Below, piece by piece: positions 53,803-62,549 of a stretch of DNA of 64,000 bases. The position numbers and the translations under genes are program-made. Origin of the DNA: G020354785 sp964521285 (GTDB lineage: Bacteria; Bacteroidota; Bacteroidia; Bacteroidales; UBA10428); contig CAZFQS010000018.1 of NCBI GenBank assembly GCA_964521285.1, forward strand, positions 1 through 64,000, given 5' to 3'. Under the pieces are notes generated by a model that worked only from the letters and a program-made list of their open reading frames with translations, was not told where the DNA came from and did not search any database. The number at the start of each line of letters is the position of its first letter. Positions within the stretch are counted from its first letter, which is position 1.

Positions 53803-55329
53803 ATGACAAGAGAAACAGACAAACTCATAAATGTATTAATTATATCTTTTATCTTTTTGGCCTTAATTGCAGGCATAAAATATTCTAAAGGTTCAACACC
53901 AGGTATTTTTGAAGGCAACACCGATATTGGTAATCCCCAATTGTCAGGTAGTGTGGATTACAATCAGGAAAGACAGGAATACAGGTTGCAGGGTTCAGGT
54001 TCAAATGTATGGTTCGATAAAGATGAATTTCATTTTTTATGGAAAAGTATAAAAGGTAATTTTATTATGCGCGCCAGGGTGAGGTTTATCGGAGAAGGTG
54101 TGCATGAGCACAGAAAGATAGGGCTGATGATTCGCGACAGTCTGACAACCAATGCTGCACATATAAGTGCTGTGGTTCATGGTGACGGTCTGACCTCACT
54201 TCAGTACCGGAAAACAACCGGGAATATTACTGAAGAAACAAAATCAAAGTCTGCATATCCTGATATTATTCAGATTGAAAGAAAAGGAGACACCTTTGTA
54301 ATGTCTGTAGCAACCTTTGGAGAACCATTTGAGACTATTCAGATTACCAGTATAAAACTTAATGATGAAGTATTTGCCGGATTATTCATCTGTTCTCATA
54401 ATGCAGATGTGCTCGAAGAGGCTGTGTTTAATAATGTCAGACTTATTATTCCCGCAGATGAAGATTTTATACCTTACACGGATTATATTGGAAGTAATAT
54501 CGAAATTATGGATATAGAGACCGGATTGAGAAAAGTATTATATAGCTCACCCTTTTCTCTGCAGGCACCCAACTGGACAAATGACGGGAAAAGATTGATT
54601 TATAACAGCAAAGGGCTGCTTTTTAGTTTTGATATTCAAAACAAAACAATACAGCAAATAAATACTGATTTCGCAAATAACAATAATAATGATCATGTTT
54701 TATCATTTGATGGTAAATTATTGGGAATTAGTCATCATAGCAAGGAAGACGCAAATAACTCAATTGTCTACACATTGCCTTTAGAGGGAGGAAAACCTGA
54801 AAGGATCACAATATCAGGACCTTCTTATCTGCATGGTTGGTCCCCTGATGGCGAATATTTACTATATACCGGAGGAAGAAATGGTAATTACGATATTTAT
54901 AAAATTTCGAGAACCGAAAAACAGGAAATTCGTCTTACCACAGCAACCGGACTGGATGATGGCTCGGAATACAGTCCTGACGGAAAATACATTTATTTTA
55001 ACTCCGACCGTACAGGAACAATGCAAATCTGGAGAATGTATCCTGACGGCAATGAGCAGGAGCAGGTGACTTTTGATGAACTGAATGACTGGTTCCCGCA
55101 TATTTCACCTGATGGGAAATGGATTGTCCTTTTATCATTTTCCTCAGAAGTGAAATCAGATGATCATCCCTTTTACAAACATGTTTATATACGTTTGATG
55201 CCTGCAGATGGTGGCAAACCAAAGATAATTGCATATGTTTATGGCGGACAGGGTACCATTAACGTGCCAAGCTGGTCACCTGACAGTAAAAAAATTGCAT
55301 TCATAAGCAATACTGTGATAGAAGAGTAA
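53803..55329 (+). CDS. Membrane-anchored protein: lectin-like N-domain and PD40 (TolB-type) beta-propeller
   Basis: 508 residues. A single hydrophobic segment near the N-terminus (ALINVLIISFIFLALIAGI-like, about 8-27) is a signal anchor. Residues about 45-220 form a concanavalin/laminin-type domain (FHFLWKSIKGNFIMRARVRF, HRKIGLMIRDSLTTNAAHISAVVHGDG) of the DUF1349-like kind. From about 240 to the end there are PD40/WD40-like repeats (APNWTNDGKRLIYNS, LHGWSPDGEYLLYTGG, GSEYSPDGKYIYFNSDRTG, FPHISPDGKWIVLLS, VPSWSPDSKKIAFIS), as in TolB. A binding or scaffold role in the periplasm or on the surface is likely; no enzyme site is seen. Confidence 0.8.
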   Translation: MTRETDKLINVLIISFIFLALIAGIKYSKGSTPGIFEGNTDIGNPQLSGSVDYNQERQEYRLQGSGSNVWFDKDEFHFLWKSIKGNFIMRARVRFIGEGVHEHRKIGLMIRDSLTTNAAHISAVVHGDGLTSLQYRKTTGNITEETKSKSAYPDIIQIERKGDTFVMSVATFGEPFETIQITSIKLNDEVFAGLFICSHNADVLEEAVFNNVRLIIPADEDFIPYTDYIGSNIEIMDIETGLRKVLYSSPFSLQAPNWTNDGKRLIYNSKGLLFSFDIQNKTIQQINTDFANNNNNDHVLSFDGKLLGISHHSKEDANNSIVYTLPLEGGKPERITISGPSYLHGWSPDGEYLLYTGGRNGNYDIYKISRTEKQEIRLTTATGLDDGSEYSPDGKYIYFNSDRTGTMQIWRMYPDGNEQEQVTFDELNDWFPHISPDGKWIVLLSFSSEVKSDDHPFYKHVYIRLMPADGGKPKIIAYVYGGQGTINVPSWSPDSKKIAFISNTVIEE

Positions 55330-55373
55330 TTTATAACAACGGCATAGCCTTCAAAACCAGCAGGTATAAATTT

Positions 55374-56264
55374 TTAGTCTGTATACAAATAAACCGGTAG
55401 GCTGGTATAGTCTTTTCTTATCAATTTTATACTCCCATTATATACAGTAATATTCAGCTGTGTCCCTTTTTTATTAATTATTCCTTCTATTTCAGCATTG
55501 TAGTATTTCTTAAAAATAATACCATGAATCCTGTTTTTTTCAATTTTTAAATTTGCTGATTTGACCGATGCTTTTTTTATAGTAAAGTCCGTTTGAATAT
55601 TACCCGATTCGGCAGTTAATGACACCACGCATTTTGTGTCGTAAGGAAGAGTCACTCTTGCTGTACCGTAAAATAATTCAAGTGAGCTTGGATTGTCCTG
55701 ATTTAATTTAGAAAATTCAATATCATAGTTGCCGAAAAATGTTCCCATAATTAATGGACCGGTAACATTATTTATCTTGATATTGGACGCGAAAACATTA
55801 ATATCAATTTCATTTTTGAAATCTCTGATGTTGATATTGTTCATAAATTCATCATAGAGGCTGTCATTTTCTTCATATGAGAGATCAGTAGCTTTTGATA
55901 GAAATTTATTTCTTATTTCAATCCTTACCTGTTTGGGGATACTTATCCTGTAGTTATTAAATTGCGCTTGTTTATTGGCAGCAAATATTTTTAATTCACC
56001 ATTCTTATTCTCAAAATGTAATCCTAATTGAGTATTATCATTTTTATATTGCTCCGGCTGATAGCTATTGGTTGTTTCCGGAATAATTTTATGTCCTGTA
56101 ATGGCAATTTTAATTTGCTGTGTGCTATTCCCGGATATTACCAGGTCGCCATATATATCATTAATACTTACTTTTTCAGTTCCGGCAATTTCTTTTTCCA
56201 GCCTTTGTGATGAAGAATATAATGGAATAAGCAGTACTAGAATAACTAAATATTTTGGTTTCAT
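55374..56264 (-). CDS. Exported adhesin-like protein (DUF4097-like), third gene of ECF operon
   Basis: 296 residues with a signal peptide (YLVILVLLIPLYSSSQ). The body is short repeated beta strands (KVSINDIYGDLVISGNSTQ, IDINVFASNIKINNVTGPL, GTARVTLPYDTKCVVSLTAESGNIQ). This is the signature of the DUF4097/putative auto-transporter adhesin head beta-solenoid that often follows ECF sigma/anti-sigma pairs in Bacteroidota. The function is not known. It lies 54 bp downstream of the anti-sigma gene on the same strand, so it is probably cotranscribed and may be the envelope component sensed or controlled by the pair. Confidence 0.7.
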   Translation of the reverse strand: MKPKYLVILVLLIPLYSSSQRLEKEIAGTEKVSINDIYGDLVISGNSTQQIKIAITGHKIIPETTNSYQPEQYKNDNTQLGLHFENKNGELKIFAANKQAQFNNYRISIPKQVRIEIRNKFLSKATDLSYEENDSLYDEFMNNINIRDFKNEIDINVFASNIKINNVTGPLIMGTFFGNYDIEFSKLNQDNPSSLELFYGTARVTLPYDTKCVVSLTAESGNIQTDFTIKKASVKSANLKIEKNRIHGIIFKKYYNAEIEGIINKKGTQLNITVYNGSIKLIRKDYTSLPVYLYTD

Positions 56265-56318
56265 TTCTTATACTTTTAAAATTTGACAGAAATTTAGCCA
56301 GCAAATAATTATACTGGT

Positions 56319-57092
56319 TTATAGCAGTATTTGCAGGCCCTTTTCAGCATATTGTTTTACAACAATGTTCGTCTCATCATTGTCGATCAAATACTTCAGA
56401 CTTTCGACTGCTTCTTTTTCTTTATTATCGACCAGAAACTTAATTAGAACAATCTGAACCATCGGCTCGTTTTGTTCATTAAGTGATTGTATAAGTAATT
56501 CATTTACCTCTTCAACATCTTTATATCTGAATAAGGCTTTAGCAGCTGCAAGCCTGACATTGACATTGTCATCGTTATGGAGTGCATATGCAAGTGCTTT
56601 TACAAAATTTTGATTAGCCTGCCTGTTTTCACCCGAATAATTCAAAGCTTTAATCTTTTCACTGGTAGTATGCTCACCAAACATTGTTACGGCAACAACT
56701 TGTTTGAGCTTTCCAATCTCATTCTCCAGATCTTTAACTTTAGTATTTACCAGGTAACTTTTTGTAAGTAAGACACCGAAAAGGGAACCAATAATAAAAA
56801 TTAATATGCTGGCAGCAATTTTTAGCCATGACATATTAAAAGACCCGAACATCCGGTTATTAAGTTTATTCTTTTCATTTTCAAGATTAAACATAAAATT
56901 TTCAAATAATGAGGCAGGTGTTCCAACCTTCCTGACTTTCAATACTTTTTCGTTCAGGAGTTTTATTTGTGAAAGTTTTCCTGAACATTCTTTACATTTT
57001 TTAATATGCTTTTCAAGCTCAAGTTTTGATGTATTGTCCAGATTATTATCTATGTAATCTATAAACATAGCTTTTATATCAGCGCAATTCAT
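56319..57092 (-). CDS. Anti-sigma factor with zinc finger, membrane segment and HEAT repeats
   Basis: 257 residues. The N-terminal zf-HC2-like zinc motif has His29, Cys33 and Cys36 (HIKKCKECSGKL). A membrane segment lies at about 88-108 (IAASILIFIIGSLFGVLL), then a coiled segment. A HEAT-repeat C-terminus follows (VRLAAAKALFRYKDVEEVNELLIQSLNEQNEPMVQIVLIKFLVD, VVKQYAEKGLQILL), which would be outside the cytoplasm. It should hold the adjacent ECF sigma factor inactive. Two bases separate it from the sigma gene. Confidence 0.88.
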   Translation of the reverse strand: MNCADIKAMFIDYIDNNLDNTSKLELEKHIKKCKECSGKLSQIKLLNEKVLKVRKVGTPASLFENFMFNLENEKNKLNNRMFGSFNMSWLKIAASILIFIIGSLFGVLLTKSYLVNTKVKDLENEIGKLKQVVAVTMFGEHTTSEKIKALNYSGENRQANQNFVKALAYALHNDDNVNVRLAAAKALFRYKDVEEVNELLIQSLNEQNEPMVQIVLIKFLVDNKEKEAVESLKYLIDNDETNIVVKQYAEKGLQILL

Positions 57093-57094
57093 AG

Positions 57095-57658
57095 TTAAAT
57101 ATTTTTTTCAGTTTTAAAATAAATTTCTCTAAGCTTATACATTGCCCTTAGTATTTTATTCTTTATTGCGGCTTCTGTTGTTGAAAAAAGTTCCGCTATT
57201 TGCTTGTACTTTAATCCCTGGAATTTACTAAGGACTATTATTTCCTTATATTCAAACGGAAGTTTTGAAATAGATTCATATAGTAAATTATCTTTTTTAC
57301 TATTATTGTTGTCATTTTCCAATTGTATTATTTCCTGATAATTAATGTTATCAAAGTCTATAACATTGTGTTGATTTGAATTGGAGTAATTAATAAGAGT
57401 ATTCTTTGCTATTTGATATAACCACGGTTTAAAACTTTTTTGCTGGTTAAATGATTTCCTGTATTTTATTAAACGTAAAAACACTTCCTGGGTAAGGTCC
57501 TTACTATCCTCCATTTTGCCGGTTAAATAAAAAAAATAGTTGAGAATCTGATTATTATATTTATTAAAAAGCTGTGTCATACAATCAAGATTATCTAACT
57601 TAACTTTATACATTAAAATTTCATCTGATAATTCTTTCACAGCAAAAAGATTAAGCAT
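57095..57658 (-). CDS. ECF-type sigma-70 factor
   Basis: 187 residues with the two ECF regions. Region 2: FNKYNNQILNYFFYLTG, DLTQEVFLRLIKYR, KPWLYQIAKNTLINY. Region 4: SKLPFEYKEIIVLSKFQGLKYKQIAELFSTTEAAIKNKILRAMYKLRE with the helix-turn-helix. It directs RNA polymerase to envelope or stress genes when released by the membrane anti-sigma factor encoded next. It is divergent from the secreted protein gene at 57913. No target promoter is identified. Confidence 0.93.
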   Translation of the reverse strand: MLNLFAVKELSDEILMYKVKLDNLDCMTQLFNKYNNQILNYFFYLTGKMEDSKDLTQEVFLRLIKYRKSFNQQKSFKPWLYQIAKNTLINYSNSNQHNVIDFDNINYQEIIQLENDNNNSKKDNLLYESISKLPFEYKEIIVLSKFQGLKYKQIAELFSTTEAAIKNKILRAMYKLREIYFKTEKNI

Positions 57659-57826
57659 CTGTAAATAATACCATCAAAGTAAAAAAAAGTCTCGGATAAA
57701 GTTTTTTCTGTAAACTTATTTATTATCAGTAGAAATAAAATAATATTTTATATCTTGTAAAAAGTTTATAACAGGACTGGGAAATTAAGCAGTCAGGCAA
57801 GGCTGCTATTGGCAAACTTTTCCAGG

Positions 57827-57859
57827 GAATTATTATTATACTGTACTGTATAATAATTC
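57827..57859. repeat. AT-rich stem-loop in the sigma/secreted-protein intergenic region
   Basis: GAATTATTATTATAC and GTATAATAATTC form an almost perfect stem (one 3-base bulge) around TGTACT. It is the first of two adjacent hairpins upstream of the ATG at 57913. Confidence 0.55.
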
Positions 57860-57862
57860 ATA

Positions 57863-57896
57863 AGGCGACAGCGCCCTGAAAAGGCCGCTGTTGCCT
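57863..57896. repeat. GC-rich stem-loop just before the 57913 start codon
   Basis: AGGCGACAGCG pairs with CGCTGTTGCCT (one G-T wobble), with further pairing of CC and GG inside. It ends 16 bases before the ATG and is much richer in G+C than the region around it. It could act as a leader structure, a terminator remnant or part of a small mobile repeat. Confidence 0.5.
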
Positions 57897-57912
57897 CTAG
57901 AAATTCAGTAAA

Positions 57913-59847
57913 ATGAGAAAAATTTTCATGTTTTTAATTATTGGTTCATCAATTTTATTAAGAGCCCAGAAGCCCATTATTATTGATCATAACTGTATTG
58001 ATCTTTCAGAAATTCCAATTGAGTGGATTGAAAGTGCAAAGGCCAAATTATTTATTGGTTATGGCCATACTTCACATGGGAGTCAGCTTACTTCAGGAAT
58101 GAATGCTATTGAATCTTATTATTCTGATGGCACATTTAACTGGAGTCACACTGGTGGTGATGGTGAATTACACTTGTTTGAAGGATCTAGTTATGATGAA
58201 GGTTATCTTGACCATGATGTTGGTTATAGCGGATGGGATGATAAAACAAGGGTATATCTTGACTCGTTCCCGGAATGTAATGTAATTATGTGGTCATGGT
58301 GCGGGCAGGTAAATGATGTTGATCTTTTAGAGCATTATTTATTGCCAATGGAACAGCTTGAAGATGAATATCCTGATGTGAAGTTTGTATATATGACAGG
58401 GCACCTGGAAGGCGGGGGTCCTACCGGCAGTTTATTTGAGGCAAATCAGCAGATAAGAGAGCATTGTGATACATACAATAAAATACTTTTTGATTTTGCG
58501 GATATTGAAAAATATAGTCCTAATTGCGATACAAATTATCAGGAATATTATTGTGATGATCATTGTGATTATGTCAATCCTGACGGAGACATAATGAACT
58601 GGGCAAATAACTGGCTGGCAAATAATCCTGATCATGAACTTACTCAAATTTCCCAGATTTGCGGATCCTGTGCTCATTCCATAAGCCTGAATTGTGTGAA
58701 GAAAGGTATTGCATGCTGGTATTTGTGGGCAAAGCTTGCTGGATGGAATAATGATATCATTCCTGTTTCTCAAATTTCAATTGTCAATGAAAATGATACA
58801 ATGGTTCTTACAGAAAACAACTCATTACAATTAGATGTTAATGTTTTACCGCAAAATGCTACCAACAAAAAAGTTGAGTGGAAAGCAGAAAATATAACAG
58901 GTCAGGCAATTGTTGATTTTTCTGGTTTGGTAAGTGCAATTGCACAGGGTGATGTGCGGATTAAGGTAATATCTGAAGATAATCCAAACGCTAGAGACTC
59001 AGTTTTAATAAGAATTATCGAATCAGTTATTCACGTAGACAGTATATCTATATACAATCCTACAGAATTATTAACGGTTTATGAAGATAGCACATTACAA
59101 TTAGATGTTAATGTTTTACCGCAAGATGCTACCGACAAAAAAGTTGAATGGAAAGCAGAAAATATAACAGGTCAAGCAATTGTTGATTTTTCTGGTTTAG
59201 TAAGTGCAATTGCACAAGGTGATGTCCGGATTAAAGTAATATCTGAAGATAATCCAAACGCTAGAGACTCAGTTTTAATAAGAATTATCGAATCAGTTAT
59301 TCACGTGGACAGTGTGTCTATATACAGTCCTACAGGATTATTAACAGTCTATGAAGACAATACATTACAATTGGCAGTTAATATATATCCGGAAGACGCA
59401 TCAGACACAATTATTACATGGCGTATTTCAAATTTTACAGGTGAAGCAATAATTGACTCACTTGGCAATTTATTGGCAATTTCTGAAGGTATAGTAATTG
59501 TTATAGCCAGATCCAATGATGAAAGTAATTCAATAGACTATGTTCCCGTGGATATATTAAAAAATACAGCAAATCTTAATCAAAGTTTTAGGACAAAAAA
59601 ACAACTTATAATCTATCCTAATCCATCCAATGGCGAGTTATTTATATATGTTGATGCCGAATCCCGCATAGAAGCTATTGAAATAATAAATCTGTCAGGT
59701 CTGATTGTTTTTAAAATGAACGACTTACATAATAATCATAATTCTGTACTAAAATTGAATTTGTTAAACTTATATAAAGGCATATATTACATTAATATTA
59801 TATATTCTAATCATACTTATATAACTCAACCTATCCTTATAAAATAA
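57913..59847 (+). CDS. Secreted protein: unknown N-domain, three Big2-like repeats, T9SS tail
   Basis: 644 residues with a short signal peptide (FLIIGSSILLRAQ). Residues about 25-285 are a domain I do not recognise: FIGYGHTSHGSQLTSGMNAIE, MWSWCGQVND, FVYMTGHLEGGG and a Cys-rich end with CDDHCDYVNPDGD and CGSCAHS. The Gly-His-Thr-Ser-His and Asp/His content could suit a hydrolase, but no family is claimed. About 290-560 are three Big2-like Ig modules encoded by a 270-bp tandem repeat. The end (IYPNPSNGELFIYVDAES to TQPILIK) is a T9SS sorting domain. Single gene, divergent from the ECF operon. Confidence 0.8.
   Translation: MRKIFMFLIIGSSILLRAQKPIIIDHNCIDLSEIPIEWIESAKAKLFIGYGHTSHGSQLTSGMNAIESYYSDGTFNWSHTGGDGELHLFEGSSYDEGYLDHDVGYSGWDDKTRVYLDSFPECNVIMWSWCGQVNDVDLLEHYLLPMEQLEDEYPDVKFVYMTGHLEGGGPTGSLFEANQQIREHCDTYNKILFDFADIEKYSPNCDTNYQEYYCDDHCDYVNPDGDIMNWANNWLANNPDHELTQISQICGSCAHSISLNCVKKGIACWYLWAKLAGWNNDIIPVSQISIVNENDTMVLTENNSLQLDVNVLPQNATNKKVEWKAENITGQAIVDFSGLVSAIAQGDVRIKVISEDNPNARDSVLIRIIESVIHVDSISIYNPTELLTVYEDSTLQLDVNVLPQDATDKKVEWKAENITGQAIVDFSGLVSAIAQGDVRIKVISEDNPNARDSVLIRIIESVIHVDSVSIYSPTGLLTVYEDNTLQLAVNIYPEDASDTIITWRISNFTGEAIIDSLGNLLAISEGIVIVIARSNDESNSIDYVPVDILKNTANLNQSFRTKKQLIIYPNPSNGELFIYVDAESRIEAIEIINLSGLIVFKMNDLHNNHNSVLKLNLLNLYKGIYYINIIYSNHTYITQPILIK
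58824..59633 (+). repeat. 270-bp tandem repeat coding for Big2-like modules
   Basis: The motif TTACAATTAGATG/TTACAATTGGCAG recurs with exact 270-base spacing, in units starting at 58824, 59094 and 59364. The first two units differ at only a handful of positions; the third has diverged strongly. Each unit codes for 90 residues. Confidence 0.9.
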
Positions 59848-59915
59848 TTATATATAAAGGGACATAAAAGGGGACAGCTCCCTTAAATCGTAAGTCATTA
59901 ATATTCAATCATAAA

Positions 59916-61409
59916 TCAAATAAGGACACTACCCCCCTCCACCTTTCTGCCTTTTTTGTCTACCGTAACAATTTTATACTCATGTTTGGTTATTTCTTTA
60001 ACATTATCTATAAATTGAAACGGTTCTGAAGATATCTGGGGTTGGTGTTCCACCTGGCCTATTTTATTATTTTTTCTCCATACTTCATAATGATCAATAG
60101 GATTATCTCCTGCATATGCCGTATTCCAGGTTACCAGTACTTCCTGGCTGTTCAGTATTTTTATTTTAATATTTTGCGGAGCAGTTAAACCACCTTCTTC
60201 CATCTGGAAATAATTTGTCTTCCCTTCTTTTATACGATTAGCTAATCTTTCTATATCAAGCCTTTCTGATTCACTTAAACCATTTGGCTTAATCTGTGAA
60301 GCAGCAATATTCTGACTTAACTGGCATTGAGAGGGATCATCAGAAATTTGGCCTATACCTATTATGGAGGTGCTGATTCCGGGTGTTGTCAGAGAATATT
60401 CAATCAATGGTTTAAAAGGCATCTCCTTACTCCCGATTTGCCTTACAACATGAGAAGGTTGTCCTGACCAGTGTGCACCTTTTGAATACATAGCTCCGTC
60501 AGCAAAAACCTTCATGCCAATAATTCCCATATTCTTTGCTGCTGCAACAGGGATAACATTATTTTGCATGTTAAAATTCAACTTGTCGTTGGCATTTATA
60601 GCGACCAGCAAACCATCCAGTATACCATATTTATCACGGCGGATCATATCCATCATAACCCCGGCATTATAATGTCCTGAAAAACCAATATGATTGATTA
60701 GCTTTTCTTCTCCGGGATTTAGACCTGTATAATTTGTTCCGTCCCTGTAATCACGCAAAGCAGCTAAAGCACCTATTCTTTCAGATTTGGGATCTGTATC
60801 TTCAAGCCCTTCAAATACAGCATCCACATCAGCCTGGCTGGTAACGCTGTGAATTAAAACCATATCAAGATATGCACCCTTTGGATAGTTACCTTTACCA
60901 TCACCAAAAATCTGAGATAAACTGCGTTTTAAATCATCAACGGTATGGGACCCCTCTGGCCCGTTTGACCAGTTATTTACTCCTTCGGCTACCGGACTCC
61001 CTTTTGCAATTCTCAAATGCGTTTTTGAAGTAAGAAATATCGATTTCCTTAAATTCTCATTATAACCGGCAAAGCCCGGTATCAGACTTAAATGTTTAAA
61101 AGCTTTGCCATAATTAGTCTGGCTGGGCCCATATAAATTTGAAGTGTCGAAATAATTTACTCCTTTGTTAAAAGCTTTTAATATTATGGCTACAGGATCT
61201 ACATCATCTGGCGTCCATTGAATAGATGCCTGCCCGCCAAGTCCGAATGTTGTAACTTCATGATTTAACCGTCCAAAAGCTCTGGTCATTATTTTTGGTG
61301 CTGATCTGTAATTGTAAAAAGAAGGAAGTATACTTATTCCGGCTGCAGCAGTTGCAGACGTCTTTAGAAATATCCGGCGATCTATGTTTTTACTGGTTTT
61401 TGAATTCAT
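59916..61409 (-). CDS. Tat-exported aldo/keto reductase with C-terminal fibronectin-like domain
   Basis: 497 residues. The N-terminus has a twin-arginine signal (DRRIFLKTSATAAAG), so export of a folded protein is likely. The AKR barrel (about 45-370) includes FGLGGQASIQW, FDTSNLYGPSQ, LTSKTHLRIA (Lys in the active-site region), LDMVLIHSV, IGFSGHYNAG and GISTSIIGIGQI. The C-terminal 95 residues (QNIKIKILNSQEVLVTWNTAYAGDNPIDHYEVWRKNN) form a fibronectin type III-like domain. The function is unknown; such secreted AKRs are common near sugar-catabolic loci of Bacteroidota and Planctomycetota. Confidence 0.85.
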   Translation of the reverse strand: MNSKTSKNIDRRIFLKTSATAAAGISILPSFYNYRSAPKIMTRAFGRLNHEVTTFGLGGQASIQWTPDDVDPVAIILKAFNKGVNYFDTSNLYGPSQTNYGKAFKHLSLIPGFAGYNENLRKSIFLTSKTHLRIAKGSPVAEGVNNWSNGPEGSHTVDDLKRSLSQIFGDGKGNYPKGAYLDMVLIHSVTSQADVDAVFEGLEDTDPKSERIGALAALRDYRDGTNYTGLNPGEEKLINHIGFSGHYNAGVMMDMIRRDKYGILDGLLVAINANDKLNFNMQNNVIPVAAAKNMGIIGMKVFADGAMYSKGAHWSGQPSHVVRQIGSKEMPFKPLIEYSLTTPGISTSIIGIGQISDDPSQCQLSQNIAASQIKPNGLSESERLDIERLANRIKEGKTNYFQMEEGGLTAPQNIKIKILNSQEVLVTWNTAYAGDNPIDHYEVWRKNNKIGQVEHQPQISSEPFQFIDNVKEITKHEYKIVTVDKKGRKVEGGSVLI

Positions 61410-61490
61410 TTTATTTACTTTAATGTACTATATAAAATTACAATAATAAACAATGATTCCCATAGTAAGGTTCAGGATTTTATACATTAT

Positions 61491-62429
61491 TTATCTCCAT
61501 TCAATGATTTCCAGTCCTTGTTTATTTTTCATTTTATCAGGAATACCAAGCAAAATTTCTTCTCTCAGTATATTGATAATATGTTCCTTAACAAAACTTT
61601 TGTGCACGACAATGCCTATTTCTCTGGCTGGTATAGGTTCGATAATTTCTTTCACCATTTTTCTTTTGTCTTCATTAATACTGGTTAGTAATAATTCCGG
61701 TATAAGAGTGAGCTGATGAGTTATTTCAGAGAATTTCATTAAGTTTTCAAATGAGCCGCTCTGGTATGTGAAATTTAGTTTTTTCCCCCTGCTTTTATTT
61801 TTCTTACAAAGGTTAATAACCTGAGTATTGAAACAATGTTTATTGCTTAAAGTCCATAAATCATTTACCGGAATTTCTTTTACCTTAATATTTTCCTTAG
61901 TTGATAATTGATGCTGGTTGTCAATAAATATTAAAATCTTTTCATAGAAAAGAGGTATTTCAATAATATCAGTTTCTTTTAATGGAGTGGATAAAATCCC
62001 GACATCCAGCATATCCTTTCTGAGAAGCTGAACAATTTCTTCTGAAACAAACTCATCGACAATTAATTCGATTTCAGGATAACTTTTTGTGAATTTTTTC
62101 ACAAATAAGGGCAGGAGGTAGGATGCAAGTGTAGGAATAATTCCAACTTTCAGTTGTCCTTTTATCTCATTTTTTAACATTTTTACTTTTTCATTAATCT
62201 TATTAAACTCCCTGATTACAATTCTGGCCTGTTCAATTACTTCCTTACCTGTATTAGTCGGAATAACAGGTTGTATCCTCCTGTTAAAAATTGATATTCC
62301 CAGTTCTTCTTCAAGTTTTTGAATCTGCATACTTAAAGTAGGCTGAGTGACATAACATTTTTCAGCAGCAGTAACAAAGTGCCGGTAGTTATCTACTGCT
62401 ATTACATATTCTAATTGATTGATAGTCAT
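61491..62429 (-). CDS. oxyR: Hydrogen peroxide sensor OxyR (LysR family)
   Basis: 312 residues. The LysR helix-turn-helix is AVDNYRHFVTAAEKCYVTQPTLSMQIQKLEEELG. The sensor domain has two cysteines in NKHCFNTQVINLCKK at positions 199 and 208, exactly the numbers of the disulfide pair in E. coli OxyR. It is divergent from the Dps-like gene, with a palindrome in the gap. Peroxide should oxidise the Cys pair and turn on the neighbour. Confidence 0.92.
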   Translation of the reverse strand: MTINQLEYVIAVDNYRHFVTAAEKCYVTQPTLSMQIQKLEEELGISIFNRRIQPVIPTNTGKEVIEQARIVIREFNKINEKVKMLKNEIKGQLKVGIIPTLASYLLPLFVKKFTKSYPEIELIVDEFVSEEIVQLLRKDMLDVGILSTPLKETDIIEIPLFYEKILIFIDNQHQLSTKENIKVKEIPVNDLWTLSNKHCFNTQVINLCKKNKSRGKKLNFTYQSGSFENLMKFSEITHQLTLIPELLLTSINEDKRKMVKEIIEPIPAREIGIVVHKSFVKEHIINILREEILLGIPDKMKNKQGLEIIEWR

Positions 62430-62453
62430 AATAATAAATATTATATATAGATA

Positions 62454-62484
62454 AAATCAATATAAATATAAAATATATTGATTT
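62454..62484. promoter_or_regulatory. Palindrome in the oxyR-dps-like intergenic region, candidate OxyR site
   Basis: AAATCAATAT (62454-62463) and ATATTGATTT (62475-62484) are perfect reverse complements with an 11-base spacer, a LysR-type T-N11-A layout. It lies between the divergent starts of oxyR and the ferritin-like gene. Confidence 0.55.
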
Positions 62485-62549
62485 GATTTATACAAATATA
62501 TAAAATATTTTTGAATGAGAAAATCAGTATTAATCTTAAAAATAAAAAT

